Positions 52,457-64,000 of a DNA stretch of 64,000 bases are shown in pieces. Both the position numbers and the translations under genes were made by a program. The notes beneath the pieces were generated by a model. That model ran no database searches. It worked only from the letters and a program-made list of their open reading frames with translations, and had not been told where the DNA came from. The DNA is from Faecalibacterium sp. I3-3-89. GTDB taxonomy: Bacteria > Bacillota > Clostridia > Oscillospirales > Ruminococcaceae. Where the stretch lies: assembly GCF_023347275.1 (NCBI RefSeq), contig NZ_CP094468.1:248001-312000 (forward strand), written 5' to 3'. Position 1 is the first letter of the stretch. Every line of letters starts with the position of its first letter.

Positions 52457-52590
52457 TTGACAATCCGCGTGCTGACGTCTATAATAAAGATAAGGAAAGG
52501 CGCTGTCCGTGCAAACGGCTAGCTCCTCACCGGCATATGGTCAAAAAGAATGACCGCCACCGTTTGGAGACTGTGGGCGGTCATTTCTTT
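52457..52590 (+). ncRNA. Locus C: putative antitoxin RNA with its promoter
   Basis: TTGACA (52457-52462) and TATAAT (52480-52485) give an RNA from about 52492 that starts AAGGAAAGGCGCTGTCCG and ends in the hairpin ATGACCGCC/GGCGGTCAT (52550-52584), shared with the toxin 3' end. The sequence is nearly the same as in locus D. Confidence 0.68.
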
Positions 52591-52718
52591 TTGTCGTTAT
52601 TGCCATTATCGTGCGAAATCCGCCATGCAATGTCAAAAGTGACATGCACGACCTGAACCAACAGCACCAGTAGACTGACGATGAAGGCCAGAAGTGCAAA
52701 GACTTCAGCAAGAGTCAT
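52581..52718 (-). CDS. Locus C: 45-residue membrane peptide, putative type I toxin
   Basis: The peptide MTLAEVFALLAFIVSLLVLL then VQVVHVTFDIAWRISHDNGN ends NDKKK. It has one helix and a Lys-rich tail, same length as loci A and B. The ATG follows AAGGGGGGATGCCAC. The stop codon is inside the shared terminator stem. Differs from locus D at three positions. Confidence 0.68.
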   Translation of the reverse strand: MTLAEVFALLAFIVSLLVLLVQVVHVTFDIAWRISHDNGNNDKKK

Positions 52719-52865
52719 GTGGCATCCCCCCTTACTCGATGAGCATCGGGAGGAAAACTTCAAAAAGCGCCCTCCCATGCTCATTTCGTTCCAAAGAACG
52801 ATGTAGCAAAGCCGGGAGGAGCATAGCCGCCTGCGTTTGACGAAACAGCGCCTTTCCTGCAAACA

Positions 52866-52894
52866 AGGATACCACAAAAACCGACAGAAAGCAA
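52866..52894 (-). promoter_or_regulatory. Locus C: toxin promoter
   Basis: On the minus strand TTGCTT (52894-52889) and TATCCT (52871-52866) are 17 bases apart, back to back with the RNA promoter of locus D. Confidence 0.62.
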
Positions 52895-52907
52895 TGCCTT
52901 TCGGTGC

Positions 52908-53044
52908 TTGACAATCCGCGTGCCGACGTCTATAATAAAGATAAGGAAAGGCGCTGTCCGTGCAAACGGCTAGCCCCTCACCGGCATACAGTCAAAAAGA
53001 ATGACCGCCACCACGAGTGTGAAGCGTTGGGCGGTCATTTCTTT
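52908..53044 (+). ncRNA. Locus D: putative antitoxin RNA with its promoter
   Basis: TTGACA (52908-52913) and TATAAT (52931-52936) start an RNA near 52943 that ends in ATGACCGCC/GGCGGTCAT (53001-53038). It is a near copy of the locus C RNA 451 bases away. Confidence 0.68.
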
Positions 53045-53172
53045 TTGTCGTTATTGCCATTATCGTGCGAAATCCGCCATGCAATGTCAAAAGTGACATG
53101 CACGACCTGAGCCAACAACATCAGTAGACTGACGATGAGGGCCAGAAGTGCGAAAACTTCAGCAAGAGTCAT
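53035..53172 (-). CDS. Locus D: 45-residue membrane peptide, putative type I toxin
   Basis: The peptide MTLAEVFALLALIVSLLMLL then AQVVHVTFDIAWRISHDNGN and NDKKK is almost identical to locus C. The changes (F to L, V to M, V to A) all keep the helix hydrophobic, which suggests selection to stay functional. The promoter is at 53321-53349. Confidence 0.68.
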   Translation of the reverse strand: MTLAEVFALLALIVSLLMLLAQVVHVTFDIAWRISHDNGNNDKKK

Positions 53173-53320
53173 GTGGCATCCCCCCTTTACTCGATGAGCA
53201 TCGGGAGGAAAACTTCAAAAAGCGCCCTCCCATACTCATTTCGTTCCAAAGAACGATGTAGCAAAGCCGGGAGGAGCATAGCCGCCTGCGTTTGACGAAA
53301 CAGCGCCTTTCCTGCAAACA

Positions 53321-53349
53321 AGGATACCACAAAAACCGACAGAAAGCAA
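53321..53349 (-). promoter_or_regulatory. Locus D: toxin promoter
   Basis: On the minus strand TTGCTT (53349-53344) and TATCCT (53326-53321) with 17 spacing. Confidence 0.62.
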
Positions 53350-53361
53350 TCTTTTTCCCTA

Positions 53362-53471
53362 TTGACAGGCGGGAAGGATATTTTGTATAATACGGTCATA
53401 GAAATACTTGCTCGAACGAGCGGGTAAAAATGAAGACAGCTGCGGAACAGGAAAACGCAGCTGTCTTTTTT
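53362..53471 (+). ncRNA. Candidate small RNA next to locus D
   Basis: TTGACA (53362-53367) and TATAAT (53386-53391) lead to a 73-base RNA with a GCTCGAACGAGC hairpin, GGTAAAAATGAAG and a terminator AGACAGCTGCG/CGCAGCTGTCT followed by six T. It resembles the RNA at 49596-49699. Confidence 0.52.
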
Positions 53472-53566
53472 ATCGCAATTTTCAAAAATAGTGCCTATCA
53501 AAATAGCATATTTGCGATATGCAGTTTGCGGATGTTGCTTGTGCATTAAAAGCGCAAACTGCTATA
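53468..53566. repeat. Palindromic intergenic repeat, type 2
   Basis: It starts TTTATCGCAATTTTCAAAAA, contains CATATTTGCGATATG and ends in GCAGTTTGCG (53521-53530)/CGCAAACTGC (53553-53562). The same unit, inverted, is inserted in the type 1 copy at 56251-56438. Confidence 0.7.
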
Positions 53567-53584
53567 CTTGCAAATCGCACTGGG

Positions 53585-54343
53585 TTACGCGAGCCGCAGG
53601 CTCTCCAAGACTTCATTTACGACATCCAAGGCTACCTGCCCGGGCGCACTGGCCTGCCCGGGGTTGGCAAAGGTCATGGCCGAGCCGAAGGCTTCGCCGC
53701 ACAGACGGCTCACGGCACCCAGCACTCCCATGCTCATGGTGATGACGGGCGTTTCGGGGTGGCGCTCTGCCATCTCGGCGGTGGCAGCCAGCAGTTCAAG
53801 GACGTCCGAGGGGGAGCAGGGCATCACGGCCAGCTTGGGCAGGTCGGCCCCGACCTGCTGCATGGCGGTCAGGCGGGCGACCATTTCTGTCCGGGGCGGC
53901 GTCTTGTGGAAATCGTGGCTGGAGCAGACCACTGCTGTGCCTGCCTGATGTGCCTGTTCGATGAGGGCCGACAGATGCTCCCGGTTCGGAAAAAATTCGA
54001 TGTCCAGCAGGTCGGCGCAGCCGCTGGCACAGACGGCCTCGCAGAAACTGGCGTACTGCTGGGGCGTCAGCGCGGCTTCGCCGCCCTCAGCCTTGGTGCG
54101 GAAGGTCACGAGGAGCAGTTTTTCCTCCAATGCGGCCCGCAGTCCGGACAACACCTGTCCCAGCGCGGAGGGGTCCAGCGCCCCGGGAAACCAGTCGGCC
54201 CGCCATTCGATGCAGTCGGCCTTCTGTGCGGCCAGACGCACAGCCTCGCTGAGGATGCCGTCCGCTGTGGAAGCGACGATGGGCAGGATGACTTTGGGGC
54301 GGCCAGCGCCGATGCAGCAGCCGCGGATGGTGATGCTGGACAT
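53585..54343 (-). CDS. aroD: Type I 3-dehydroquinate dehydratase
   Basis: Third step of the shikimate pathway: dehydration of 3-dehydroquinate through a Schiff base. The 252-residue barrel protein has PKVILPIVASTADGIL at the start, ADCIEWRADWF, the catalytic His in VVCSSHDFHKTP and the Schiff-base Lys in DLPKLAVMP. It ends with MSMGVLGAVSRLCGEAFGSAMTF and GQASAPGQ, as in AroD. The ATG at 54343 follows GAGGTAGTTATC. No other aro gene is adjacent. Confidence 0.95.
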   Translation of the reverse strand: MSSITIRGCCIGAGRPKVILPIVASTADGILSEAVRLAAQKADCIEWRADWFPGALDPSALGQVLSGLRAALEEKLLLVTFRTKAEGGEAALTPQQYASFCEAVCASGCADLLDIEFFPNREHLSALIEQAHQAGTAVVCSSHDFHKTPPRTEMVARLTAMQQVGADLPKLAVMPCSPSDVLELLAATAEMAERHPETPVITMSMGVLGAVSRLCGEAFGSAMTFANPGQASAPGQVALDVVNEVLESLRLA

Positions 54344-54455
54344 GATAACTACCTCGCTTTGCAAAAAGTACCTTCATCATACGGCCTGCCCCGCCGCTTG
54401 TCAAGCCTGCCGGAGCAAAAACCGAATGTGAGTCGTTTTTTGTGGAAAATTCCAC

Positions 54456-54532
54456 TTGCGGGGCGGCTTAAAATCGTTTACAATAGGCGCAGCAAAGGCA
54501 GTGTAGCCCGTAAGGGGCTGCGCTGCCTTTTT
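54456..54532 (+). promoter_or_regulatory. alsS promoter followed at once by a terminator hairpin
   Basis: TTGCGG (54456-54461) and TACAAT (54479-54484) are spaced by 17. The transcript starts near 54491 and forms AAAGGCAG (54494-54501)/CTGCCTTT (54523-54530) with an inner GCCC/GGGC stem, then TTTTTCG. The alsS ribosome binding site follows directly. Attenuator-like. Confidence 0.6.
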
Positions 54533-54551
54533 CGTTTGGGAGGGAAAGAAA

Positions 54552-56201
54552 ATGAAGGAAATGAAAACGACCGCGCAAGTGCTGGTGGACTGTCTGGAAG
54601 CCGAGGGCGTCGATGTGATGTTCGGCATTCCGGGCGAGGAAACGCTTGACCTGATGTTTGCCATCCGGAACAGCAAGATCCGCTTCATCCCGGTGCGCCA
54701 CGAGCAGGGCGCGGCCTTTATGGCCGATGTCTATGGCCGTCTGACCGGCCGGGCCGGCGTCTGCCTGTCCACCCTTGGCCCCGGCGCGACCAACCTAGTC
54801 ACCGGCGTGGCGGACGCCTATCTGGACGGCGCGCCGCTGGTGGCCATCACGGGACAGGTAGGCACCGACCGGATGCAGCTCACCAGCCACCAGTACCTCG
54901 ACCTGACGGCCATGTTTGAGCCGATCACCAAGCGTTCGAAGCAGATTATCCGCCCCGACACGGTGGGCGAGATCGTGCGTCTGGCCTTCAAGCACGCCGA
55001 GAAGGGCAAGCCGGGCGCGACCCACATCGACCTGCCTCAGAACATCGCCAAAATGCCCGCCGATGCCGTGCCGCTCAAGCGCCAGCAGATGCACGATGTC
55101 TACGCCGACCCGACCCACATTGCGGCGGCGGGAAAGATCATCAGCGAGGCAAAGAACCCGGTCATCCTCGCGGGTGCGGGCGCGGTGCGCGGCCATGCCG
55201 CTTCCGCCGTCACCGAGCTGGCCGACCGGCTGCATATCCCAGTGGTCAACACCATGATGGCTAAGGGCATCATCCCGATGGACGACAAATACAGCCTCTG
55301 GACCATCGGCATCCCGCAGAAGGACTACGTCAACCAGCTCTTCGACCGCGCCGATGTGGTCATCGCCATCGGATACGACATCGTGGAGTGTGCCCCGGCC
55401 AAGTGGGGCGCGCGGGAGGACATGACCATCGTGCACATCGACAGCGCCCCCGCCGACGTCAACAAGCGGTATCAGCCCGCCGTGGAAGTGGTGGGCGACA
55501 TCTCGGAGAGCCTGTATGAGATCCTTCGCTGTGCCCACCGCACCGGTGAGCCGGAGTTTGCATTGGCCCTCCGCCAGACGATGGTGGCGGAGCATGAGGC
55601 GATGGCGGCAGACGACAGCTGCCCCATGAAGCCTGCCCGCATCCTTGCCGATGTGCGGAAGGTCATGGGCCGCGACGATATTCTGGTCAGCGATGTGGGT
55701 GCTCATAAGATGTGGATCGCCCGCCACTATGACTGCTACGAGCCAAACACCTGCCTCATCTCCAACGGCTTCGCCAGCATGGGCTTCTCCATCCCGGGCG
55801 CATTCGCGGCCAAACTGCTCTATCCGGAGAAGAAGGTGCTGGCCCTCTGCGGCGACGGCGGCTTCATGATGAATAGTCAGGAGCTGGAGACGGCGGTGCG
55901 GGAGAGGGTGCCCTTCGTGACCCTCATCTGGGAGGATTCCAGCTACGGCCTGATCAAGTGGAAGGAACAGGAACAGTTCGGCGGGGAGCACTGCTATGTG
56001 GACTTTTCCAACCCCGACTTTAAACTGTTGGCGGAAGCGATGCACTGCAAGGGCTATCGCGTCGAAAAGGCAGATGAGCTGATCCCCACGCTGGAAGAGG
56101 CGTTCCGGCAGGATGTGCCCAGCGTCATCGTAGTGCCGGTGGACTACAGCGAGAATATGAAACTGAGTGAGCATCTCAAGCAGGTCTGCGCCCAGAAATA
56201 A
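54552..56201 (+). CDS. alsS: Acetolactate synthase, catabolic (AlsS) type
   Basis: ThDP enzyme that condenses two pyruvates to 2-acetolactate. The 549-residue protein has the N-terminal VMFGIPGEETLDL with catalytic Glu in RHEQGAAFMADVYGRLTG, STLGPGATNLVTGVADAYLD, and the ThDP motif GDGGFMMNSQELETAV. The sequence follows catabolic AlsS more than the FAD-dependent anabolic IlvB, and no small-subunit gene (ilvN) is adjacent. It may feed acetoin formation or supply branched-chain synthesis. The ATG at 54552 follows GGGAGGGAAAGAAA. Confidence 0.88.
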   Translation: MKEMKTTAQVLVDCLEAEGVDVMFGIPGEETLDLMFAIRNSKIRFIPVRHEQGAAFMADVYGRLTGRAGVCLSTLGPGATNLVTGVADAYLDGAPLVAITGQVGTDRMQLTSHQYLDLTAMFEPITKRSKQIIRPDTVGEIVRLAFKHAEKGKPGATHIDLPQNIAKMPADAVPLKRQQMHDVYADPTHIAAAGKIISEAKNPVILAGAGAVRGHAASAVTELADRLHIPVVNTMMAKGIIPMDDKYSLWTIGIPQKDYVNQLFDRADVVIAIGYDIVECAPAKWGAREDMTIVHIDSAPADVNKRYQPAVEVVGDISESLYEILRCAHRTGEPEFALALRQTMVAEHEAMAADDSCPMKPARILADVRKVMGRDDILVSDVGAHKMWIARHYDCYEPNTCLISNGFASMGFSIPGAFAAKLLYPEKKVLALCGDGGFMMNSQELETAVRERVPFVTLIWEDSSYGLIKWKEQEQFGGEHCYVDFSNPDFKLLAEAMHCKGYRVEKADELIPTLEEAFRQDVPSVIVVPVDYSENMKLSEHLKQVCAQK

Positions 56202-56217
56202 CTATTATATAAGGAAG

Positions 56218-56254
56218 AGCATCTGCTGCCCAATGAGGGCAGCGGATGCTTTTA
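56218..56254 (+). terminator. Terminator of alsS
   Basis: The stem AGCATCTGCTGCCC/GGGCAGCGGATGCT is followed by TTTTATC; the T tract is also the start of a palindromic repeat. Confidence 0.8.
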
Positions 56255-56438
56255 TCGCAAGACAAGAAATTAGTGTAACATGAAAACAGCATATTTGCGA
56301 TATGCAATTCAACGCTGTTGCTGCTGCATTATAGCAGTTTGCGTTTTTAATGCACAAGCAACATCCGCAAACTGCATATCGCAAAGATGCCATTTTGATA
56401 GGCACTATTTTGAAAATTGCGATAAAAAGTTGAATTGC
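56251..56438. repeat. Nested palindromic repeat: type 2 inserted into type 1
   Basis: The outer type 1 unit (GCAATTCAAC ... GTTGAATTGC 56429-56438) is split after CTGCTGCATTA. The insert (about 56331-56427) is the type 2 unit in inverse orientation: GCAGTTTGCG (56334-56343)/CGCAAACTGC (56366-56375) and ending TTGCGATAAAAA. Confidence 0.7.
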
Positions 56439-56545
56439 TATATTTGTATCCGATGCAGGGATGTCAAAGCATTGGCCAAAACGCCGCGAAAAACTGGTGA
56501 AAAAGTGCAAAGGCGAAAAAAGAGCAAAAAACTTGTAAAAAAGGC

Positions 56546-56574
56546 TTGCAAAGTGGGCGGTGATGTGGTATTAT
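56546..56574 (+). promoter_or_regulatory. rRNA operon promoter P1
   Basis: TTGCAA (56546-56551) and TATTAT (56569-56574) are 17 bases apart, about 385 bases before the 16S gene. Confidence 0.65.
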
Positions 56575-56734
56575 ACTTGAGCGCCAAGCGCTGAGACAAA
56601 AGAATGACTTCCGAGTCCCAGCTAGAAGTAAAGCGAAAAGAACCAATAGACGCGAGAAAGTCCGGCAGGAATGCGAGAGACTTTCGAGACGCTCCAAGTT
56701 CGGTAAGAAACGAAAAACTTCGAAAAAATAAAGC

Positions 56735-56763
56735 TTGACAAAAAACCGCTTCTGTGGTAAAAT
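56735..56763 (+). promoter_or_regulatory. rRNA operon promoter P2
   Basis: TTGACA (56735-56740) and TAAAAT (56758-56763) with 17 spacing. The leader then holds CTTGAAAATTGAACAA, a box common in Firmicute rRNA leaders and seen again in the 16S-23S spacer. Confidence 0.75.
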
Positions 56764-56959
56764 AATTAAGCTGTCAGCCGCTTGGCTGAGGCGCTACAGG
56801 ACCTTGAAAATTGAACAATATCGAAAAACTTGTAACGGAACCTATTTTCGTGTTGGAAAAACACGTTAAACAATTCCAAACAAAGTAATTCACACAGGAC
56901 GCAAGCGATTGCGTGCTGAGCGAAGAGAGATTTAACACTTTTTAAGTGATAAATATCAT

Positions 56960-61576
<4,617 letters not shown>

Positions 61577-61698
61577 AATTCGCTTGAGACTCTTAGAGTC
61601 AACGAAAAAATGTAAGCAGTGATTATTCAGTTTTGAAGGCACGTCCTTCTAAAAATACTGGACAGATACACAGAAATGTGATATACTGTGTCAGTTAT

Positions 61699-61818
61699 AT
61701 GGTCGGTGACGATGACGGTGAGGTTCCACCTGTTCCCATTCCGAACACAGCAGTTAAGCTCACTCGTGCCCAAGATAGTTAGCTGGAAACGGCTTGTGAA
61801 AATAGGTAGTCGCCGACT
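61699..61818 (+). rRNA. rrf: 5S ribosomal RNA
   Basis: About 118 bases: GGTCGGTGACGATGACGGTG, CCACCTGTTCCCATTCCGAA and CACAGCAGTTAAGC, ending GTCGCCGAC. Placed 120 bases after 23S; ends are estimates. Confidence 0.92.
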
Positions 61819-61826
61819 TGAATATG

Positions 61827-61857
61827 CCGCTCTGAGAGTTCTCAGGGCGGTTTTCTT
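61827..61857 (+). terminator. Terminator of the rRNA operon
   Basis: The stem CCGCTCTGAGA/TCTCAGGGCGG (mostly paired) is followed by TTTTCTTA. Confidence 0.82.
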
Positions 61858-61956
61858 ATATTTATCCGAAAAAATTTCCAGGTGCTGCATGAAAACAGCG
61901 GCGTAAATCGTATATAAGTCAAGCAGGGTGTGACAAAGCGGACAGAGGAGGACGGC

Positions 61957-62433
61957 ATGAAGCTTTTATTCAAACAGCGTGCATTTGCTTGGTTCGACAG
62001 CTATGACATCTACGATGAAAATGAAAACACGGTCTATATCGTGAAAGGCCAGCTCTCTTGGGGACACTGCCTGAAAATATTCGACGCCAGCGAGGAGCAC
62101 GAGCTGGGCACTGTGAAGGAGCGGATTTTTTCTTGGTGGCCCCAATTCGAACTTTACGAGGGGAGCGACTGCATCGGCACCCTGAAAAAAGAACCGTGGG
62201 GCTGGTTCAAGCCGCGGTATAATATCGACTTCAACGGCTGGCACATCGAAGGCGACTGGGCGGAATGGGACTACACCATCACCGGGCCGGATGGGGCGAC
62301 GGTGGCGGCAATCTCCAAGGAGCTGCTCCACTGGACGGATACTTATGTGCTGGACATTGCAAAGCCGGAGGATGCGCTGTATGTGCTGATGTTCGTGCTG
62401 GCCATCGACGCTGAAAAGTGTTCCTGCAACTAA
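61957..62433 (+). CDS. LURP-one-related (YxjI-like) protein
   Basis: The 158-residue protein matches the LURP-one/YxjI fold (tubby-like beta barrel around a helix). It begins MKLLFKQRAFAWFDSYDIYD and goes on with TVYIVKGQLSWGHCLKIFDA, TVKERIFSWWPQFELY and the GWHIEGDWAEWDYTI block. It ends in a hydrophobic helix (ALYVLMFVLAIDAEKC). The function of bacterial members is unknown; a scramblase-like or membrane-linked role is only speculation. The ATG follows AGAGGAGGACGGC. Confidence 0.82.
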   Translation: MKLLFKQRAFAWFDSYDIYDENENTVYIVKGQLSWGHCLKIFDASEEHELGTVKERIFSWWPQFELYEGSDCIGTLKKEPWGWFKPRYNIDFNGWHIEGDWAEWDYTITGPDGATVAAISKELLHWTDTYVLDIAKPEDALYVLMFVLAIDAEKCSCN

Positions 62434-62436
62434 AAA

Positions 62437-62474
62437 ACGGCCCGGCTGTGGAGTTTTCCACTTGGCCGGGCCGT
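62437..62474. terminator. Bidirectional terminator between the LURP-one and degV genes
   Basis: The stem ACGGCCCGGC/GCCGGGCCGT has an inner TGGA/TCCA pair and A-rich and T-containing flanks. Confidence 0.75.
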
Positions 62475-62490
62475 CTTGGTTGAATCCTGT

Positions 62491-63336
62491 TCAGACTTTC
62501 TTTGCGAATACGATGCCGATGGTGCCGGGGCCGGAGTAGCCGCCGATGGTCGTGCCGATGTCGGTCTCGATGATGTTCTCGAATTTGCCGTACCTGCGCA
62601 GACCGGCTTTGATGGCCTCCATGCAGCCGGGCTTGGGCTGGCAGGACGAGATAAAGACCATGCAGTTGTCGATGTCGTCCCGGCCGTCCAGCAGGTCGGT
62701 GATGTACTTGCCGACACAGATGGGCAGGCTGCCGCGATACTTCTTGACGACCTTCAGCTCACCGTCGATGACAGCGAGGCTGGGCTTGATGCCCAGAAGG
62801 TTTGCGCCGAACGCCAGCACGCCGGAGCAGCGGCCGCTCTTGGCCATGTAATTGAGCTGGTCCAGCACGAAGCTCAGTTCCACCCGCTTAGCGAGGTTCT
62901 GGAGCCGCATACAGATGTTGCGGGCCGTCAGGCCGTCTGCCGCCCATTTGGCGGCGCGGAGGACAAGATAGCCCTGTCCGGTGCAGATGTTCTCGCTGTC
63001 GATGACTGAGACGTTGTCGTATTCCTGCGCGGCAAGGCAGGCGTTCTGATAGCAGGACGAAAGCTTGGCGCTGACCGAGATGTGGATGACAGCGTCGTAC
63101 TCTTTGGCGAACGGCCCGAAGAAGTCGATGTACTCCACCGGATTTGCTGCGGCGGATTTCGGGGTCTGGCCGCCGGCCTCCACATGGGCAAAGACGTCAG
63201 CAGGGCGGACGGTGATGCCGTCCAGATAGCTCTCGCCGCCCATCAGGATATGCATGGGCATGAGAGAGATGTCCCATTGCCGCAGCAGCGCTTCGGAGAG
63301 GTCGCAGGTGCTGTCGGCCGTGATTTTGATCTTCAA
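62491..63336 (-). CDS. DegV-family fatty-acid-binding protein
   Basis: The 281-residue protein starts with the DegV mark ITADSTCDLSEALL, then MPMHILMGGESYLDGI, PKSAAANPVEYIDFF (the PxTSxP-like fatty-acid site), SAKLSSCYQNA and VIDSENICTGQGYL. DegV/FakB proteins bind fatty acids for phosphorylation by FakA; fakA is not in the window. The start is TTG at 63336 with AAGAGGAGACAC upstream, because no ATG fits the family N-terminus. Confidence 0.88.
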   Translation of the reverse strand: MKIKITADSTCDLSEALLRQWDISLMPMHILMGGESYLDGITVRPADVFAHVEAGGQTPKSAAANPVEYIDFFGPFAKEYDAVIHISVSAKLSSCYQNACLAAQEYDNVSVIDSENICTGQGYLVLRAAKWAADGLTARNICMRLQNLAKRVELSFVLDQLNYMAKSGRCSGVLAFGANLLGIKPSLAVIDGELKVVKKYRGSLPICVGKYITDLLDGRDDIDNCMVFISSCQPKPGCMEAIKAGLRRYGKFENIIETDIGTTIGGYSGPGTIGIVFAKKV

Positions 63337-63667
63337 AAAAGTGTCTCCTCTTTTCGTGCCGGGCACAGCCGACGTCGATGCAGGCGCTGCCACAGCAAAA
63401 TTTCCTCTATAACTATATCACAAAAATCTCAAGATCGTTAGCTATTTATCCTGAGTAATTGTAAATCTTTTGTGAAGCGTCAAAATAGCTAGCCTTGGCC
63501 CGCAGATTCTATACAGATAGCACAAAAGTGCGTATGATTTTATAGTTCTTTCCGAAAATTCGCTCCGAAGTGTTTATTTTGTGCGCCAAAAATTATATAA
63601 TAATAGGTGTCACTAGAATGGATACGGTCTGCCCGGCAGCCGTTTATATTATTGGAGGATGCTTTCT
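63337..63667. other. degV-murC divergent intergenic region
   Basis: The 331 bases contain a TAGCTATTT (63439-63447)/AAATAGCTA (63483-63491) inverted repeat and, for murC, a TATAAT (63596-63601) with a weak -35. No further gene was seen. Confidence 0.5.
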
Positions 63668-64000
63668 ATGTTCATGTACACCGATTACACCCAGCACCTG
63701 CTGGATAATGTGAAGAAGATCCATTTCATTGGCTGCGGCGGCAGCGGAATGTATCCGCTCATCCAGATCCTGGCCGCAAAGGGCTATGACATCTCGGGCA
63801 GCGACGTGCTGGACGGCAGCATCATCCGCTCCGAGCGGGAGATGGGCGTTAAGGTCACGCTGGGCCACAGCGCAGACAATGTCATCGGTGCAGACCTCGT
63901 GGTCTACTCCGCCGCCATTGCGAAGGACAATGTGGAGCTGAATGCGGCAGCTTCCTACGGCATCACGACGGTGGAGCGCAGCGTCCTGCTGGGCTATGTG
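63668..64000 (+). CDS. murC: UDP-N-acetylmuramate--L-alanine ligase (partial, runs off the window)
   Basis: It adds L-Ala to UDP-MurNAc in peptidoglycan synthesis. The first 111 residues show the MurC nucleotide-binding N-terminal domain: KIHFIGCGGSGMYPLIQILA, SGSDVLDGS, GHSADNVIGADLVVYSAAI and the VERSVLLGYV helix. The usual residue order (IGGxGM, GSD) and the ATG at 63668 after TTGGAGGATGCTTTCT support the call. The ATP and ligase domains lie beyond the end. Confidence 0.93.
   Translation, partial: MFMYTDYTQHLLDNVKKIHFIGCGGSGMYPLIQILAAKGYDISGSDVLDGSIIRSEREMGVKVTLGHSADNVIGADLVVYSAAIAKDNVELNAAASYGITTVERSVLLGYV

Noticed and set aside
56251..56438. CRISPR-like or multi-repeat array
   Set aside because: Copies differ in orientation and hairpin sequence, with no regular spacing, spacers or cas genes. 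A nested pair of palindromic elements fits better.

Overview
The window reads as a chromosomal segment of a Faecalibacterium-like member of the Oscillospiraceae/Ruminococcaceae. The main reason is the 16S rRNA gene at 56960-58471, whose variable regions match my memory of Faecalibacterium prausnitzii closely. High GC third positions, strong GGAGG ribosome binding sites and TTGACA-17-TATAAT promoters fit a Gram-positive gut anaerobe. No phage, conjugative element, CRISPR array or intact insertion sequence was seen.

Layout. 1-3.1 kb: histidine genes on the minus strand (hisD, a hisZ-hisG fusion) and trxA. 3.1-5.6 kb: two DUF3048 lipoproteins. 5.8 kb: tRNA-Lys. 6-9.5 kb: a sugar-acid dehydratase pair, a decayed larA-like gene plus a membrane-protein remnant, and a LysR regulator. 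9.6-19.5 kb: an exported lipase-like protein, a two-component system, a TatA-like/beta-propeller fusion, a DUF436 protein, a PLP-binding protein, an ABC exporter and glucokinase. 19.7-26.2 kb: a phosphoribosyltransferase-like protein, three small twin-arginine (Tat) exported proteins, an XRE regulator, a histidine phosphatase and the Tat translocase (tatA, tatA, tatC). 26.4-35.9 kb: metabolic singletons, a YerC/TrpR-family regulator with an evident operator, a ricin-type lectin, a NUDIX hydrolase, PTS IIC, a GH25 lysozyme, a HAD phosphatase and a split chromate transporter. 36-38 kb: a LysR regulator fused to a tyrosine-phosphatase domain. 38-49 kb: rny, an Fst-like toxin locus, an amino-acid/dicarboxylate symporter, a complete oligopeptide ABC operon and a Na+/Ca2+-type antiporter. 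49.1-53.5 kb: a low-GC island of small RNAs, tiny membrane peptides and two lipoproteins. 53.6-56.2 kb: aroD and alsS. 56.5-61.9 kb: an rRNA operon without spacer tRNAs. 61.9-64 kb: a LURP-one protein, DegV and the start of murC.

Most notable is a set of five compact loci (39.8 kb and four between 49.1 and 53.4 kb). Each codes for a 33-45 residue one-helix peptide. A small RNA is transcribed convergently and shares a bidirectional terminator with the toxin message. At three loci this RNA also carries an antisense copy of the peptide's Shine-Dalgarno region. This is the layout of Fst/par type I toxin-antitoxin systems, and the 45-residue family may be a new one.

Other unusual items: a LysR-phosphatase fusion beside chrA genes; a TatA-like N-terminus on a beta-propeller in a region with six Tat-type precursors and the translocase itself; three operons with an intrinsic terminator directly after the promoter; and nested palindromic intergenic repeats. 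Functional calls rest on reading translations and motifs only; no database search was possible.
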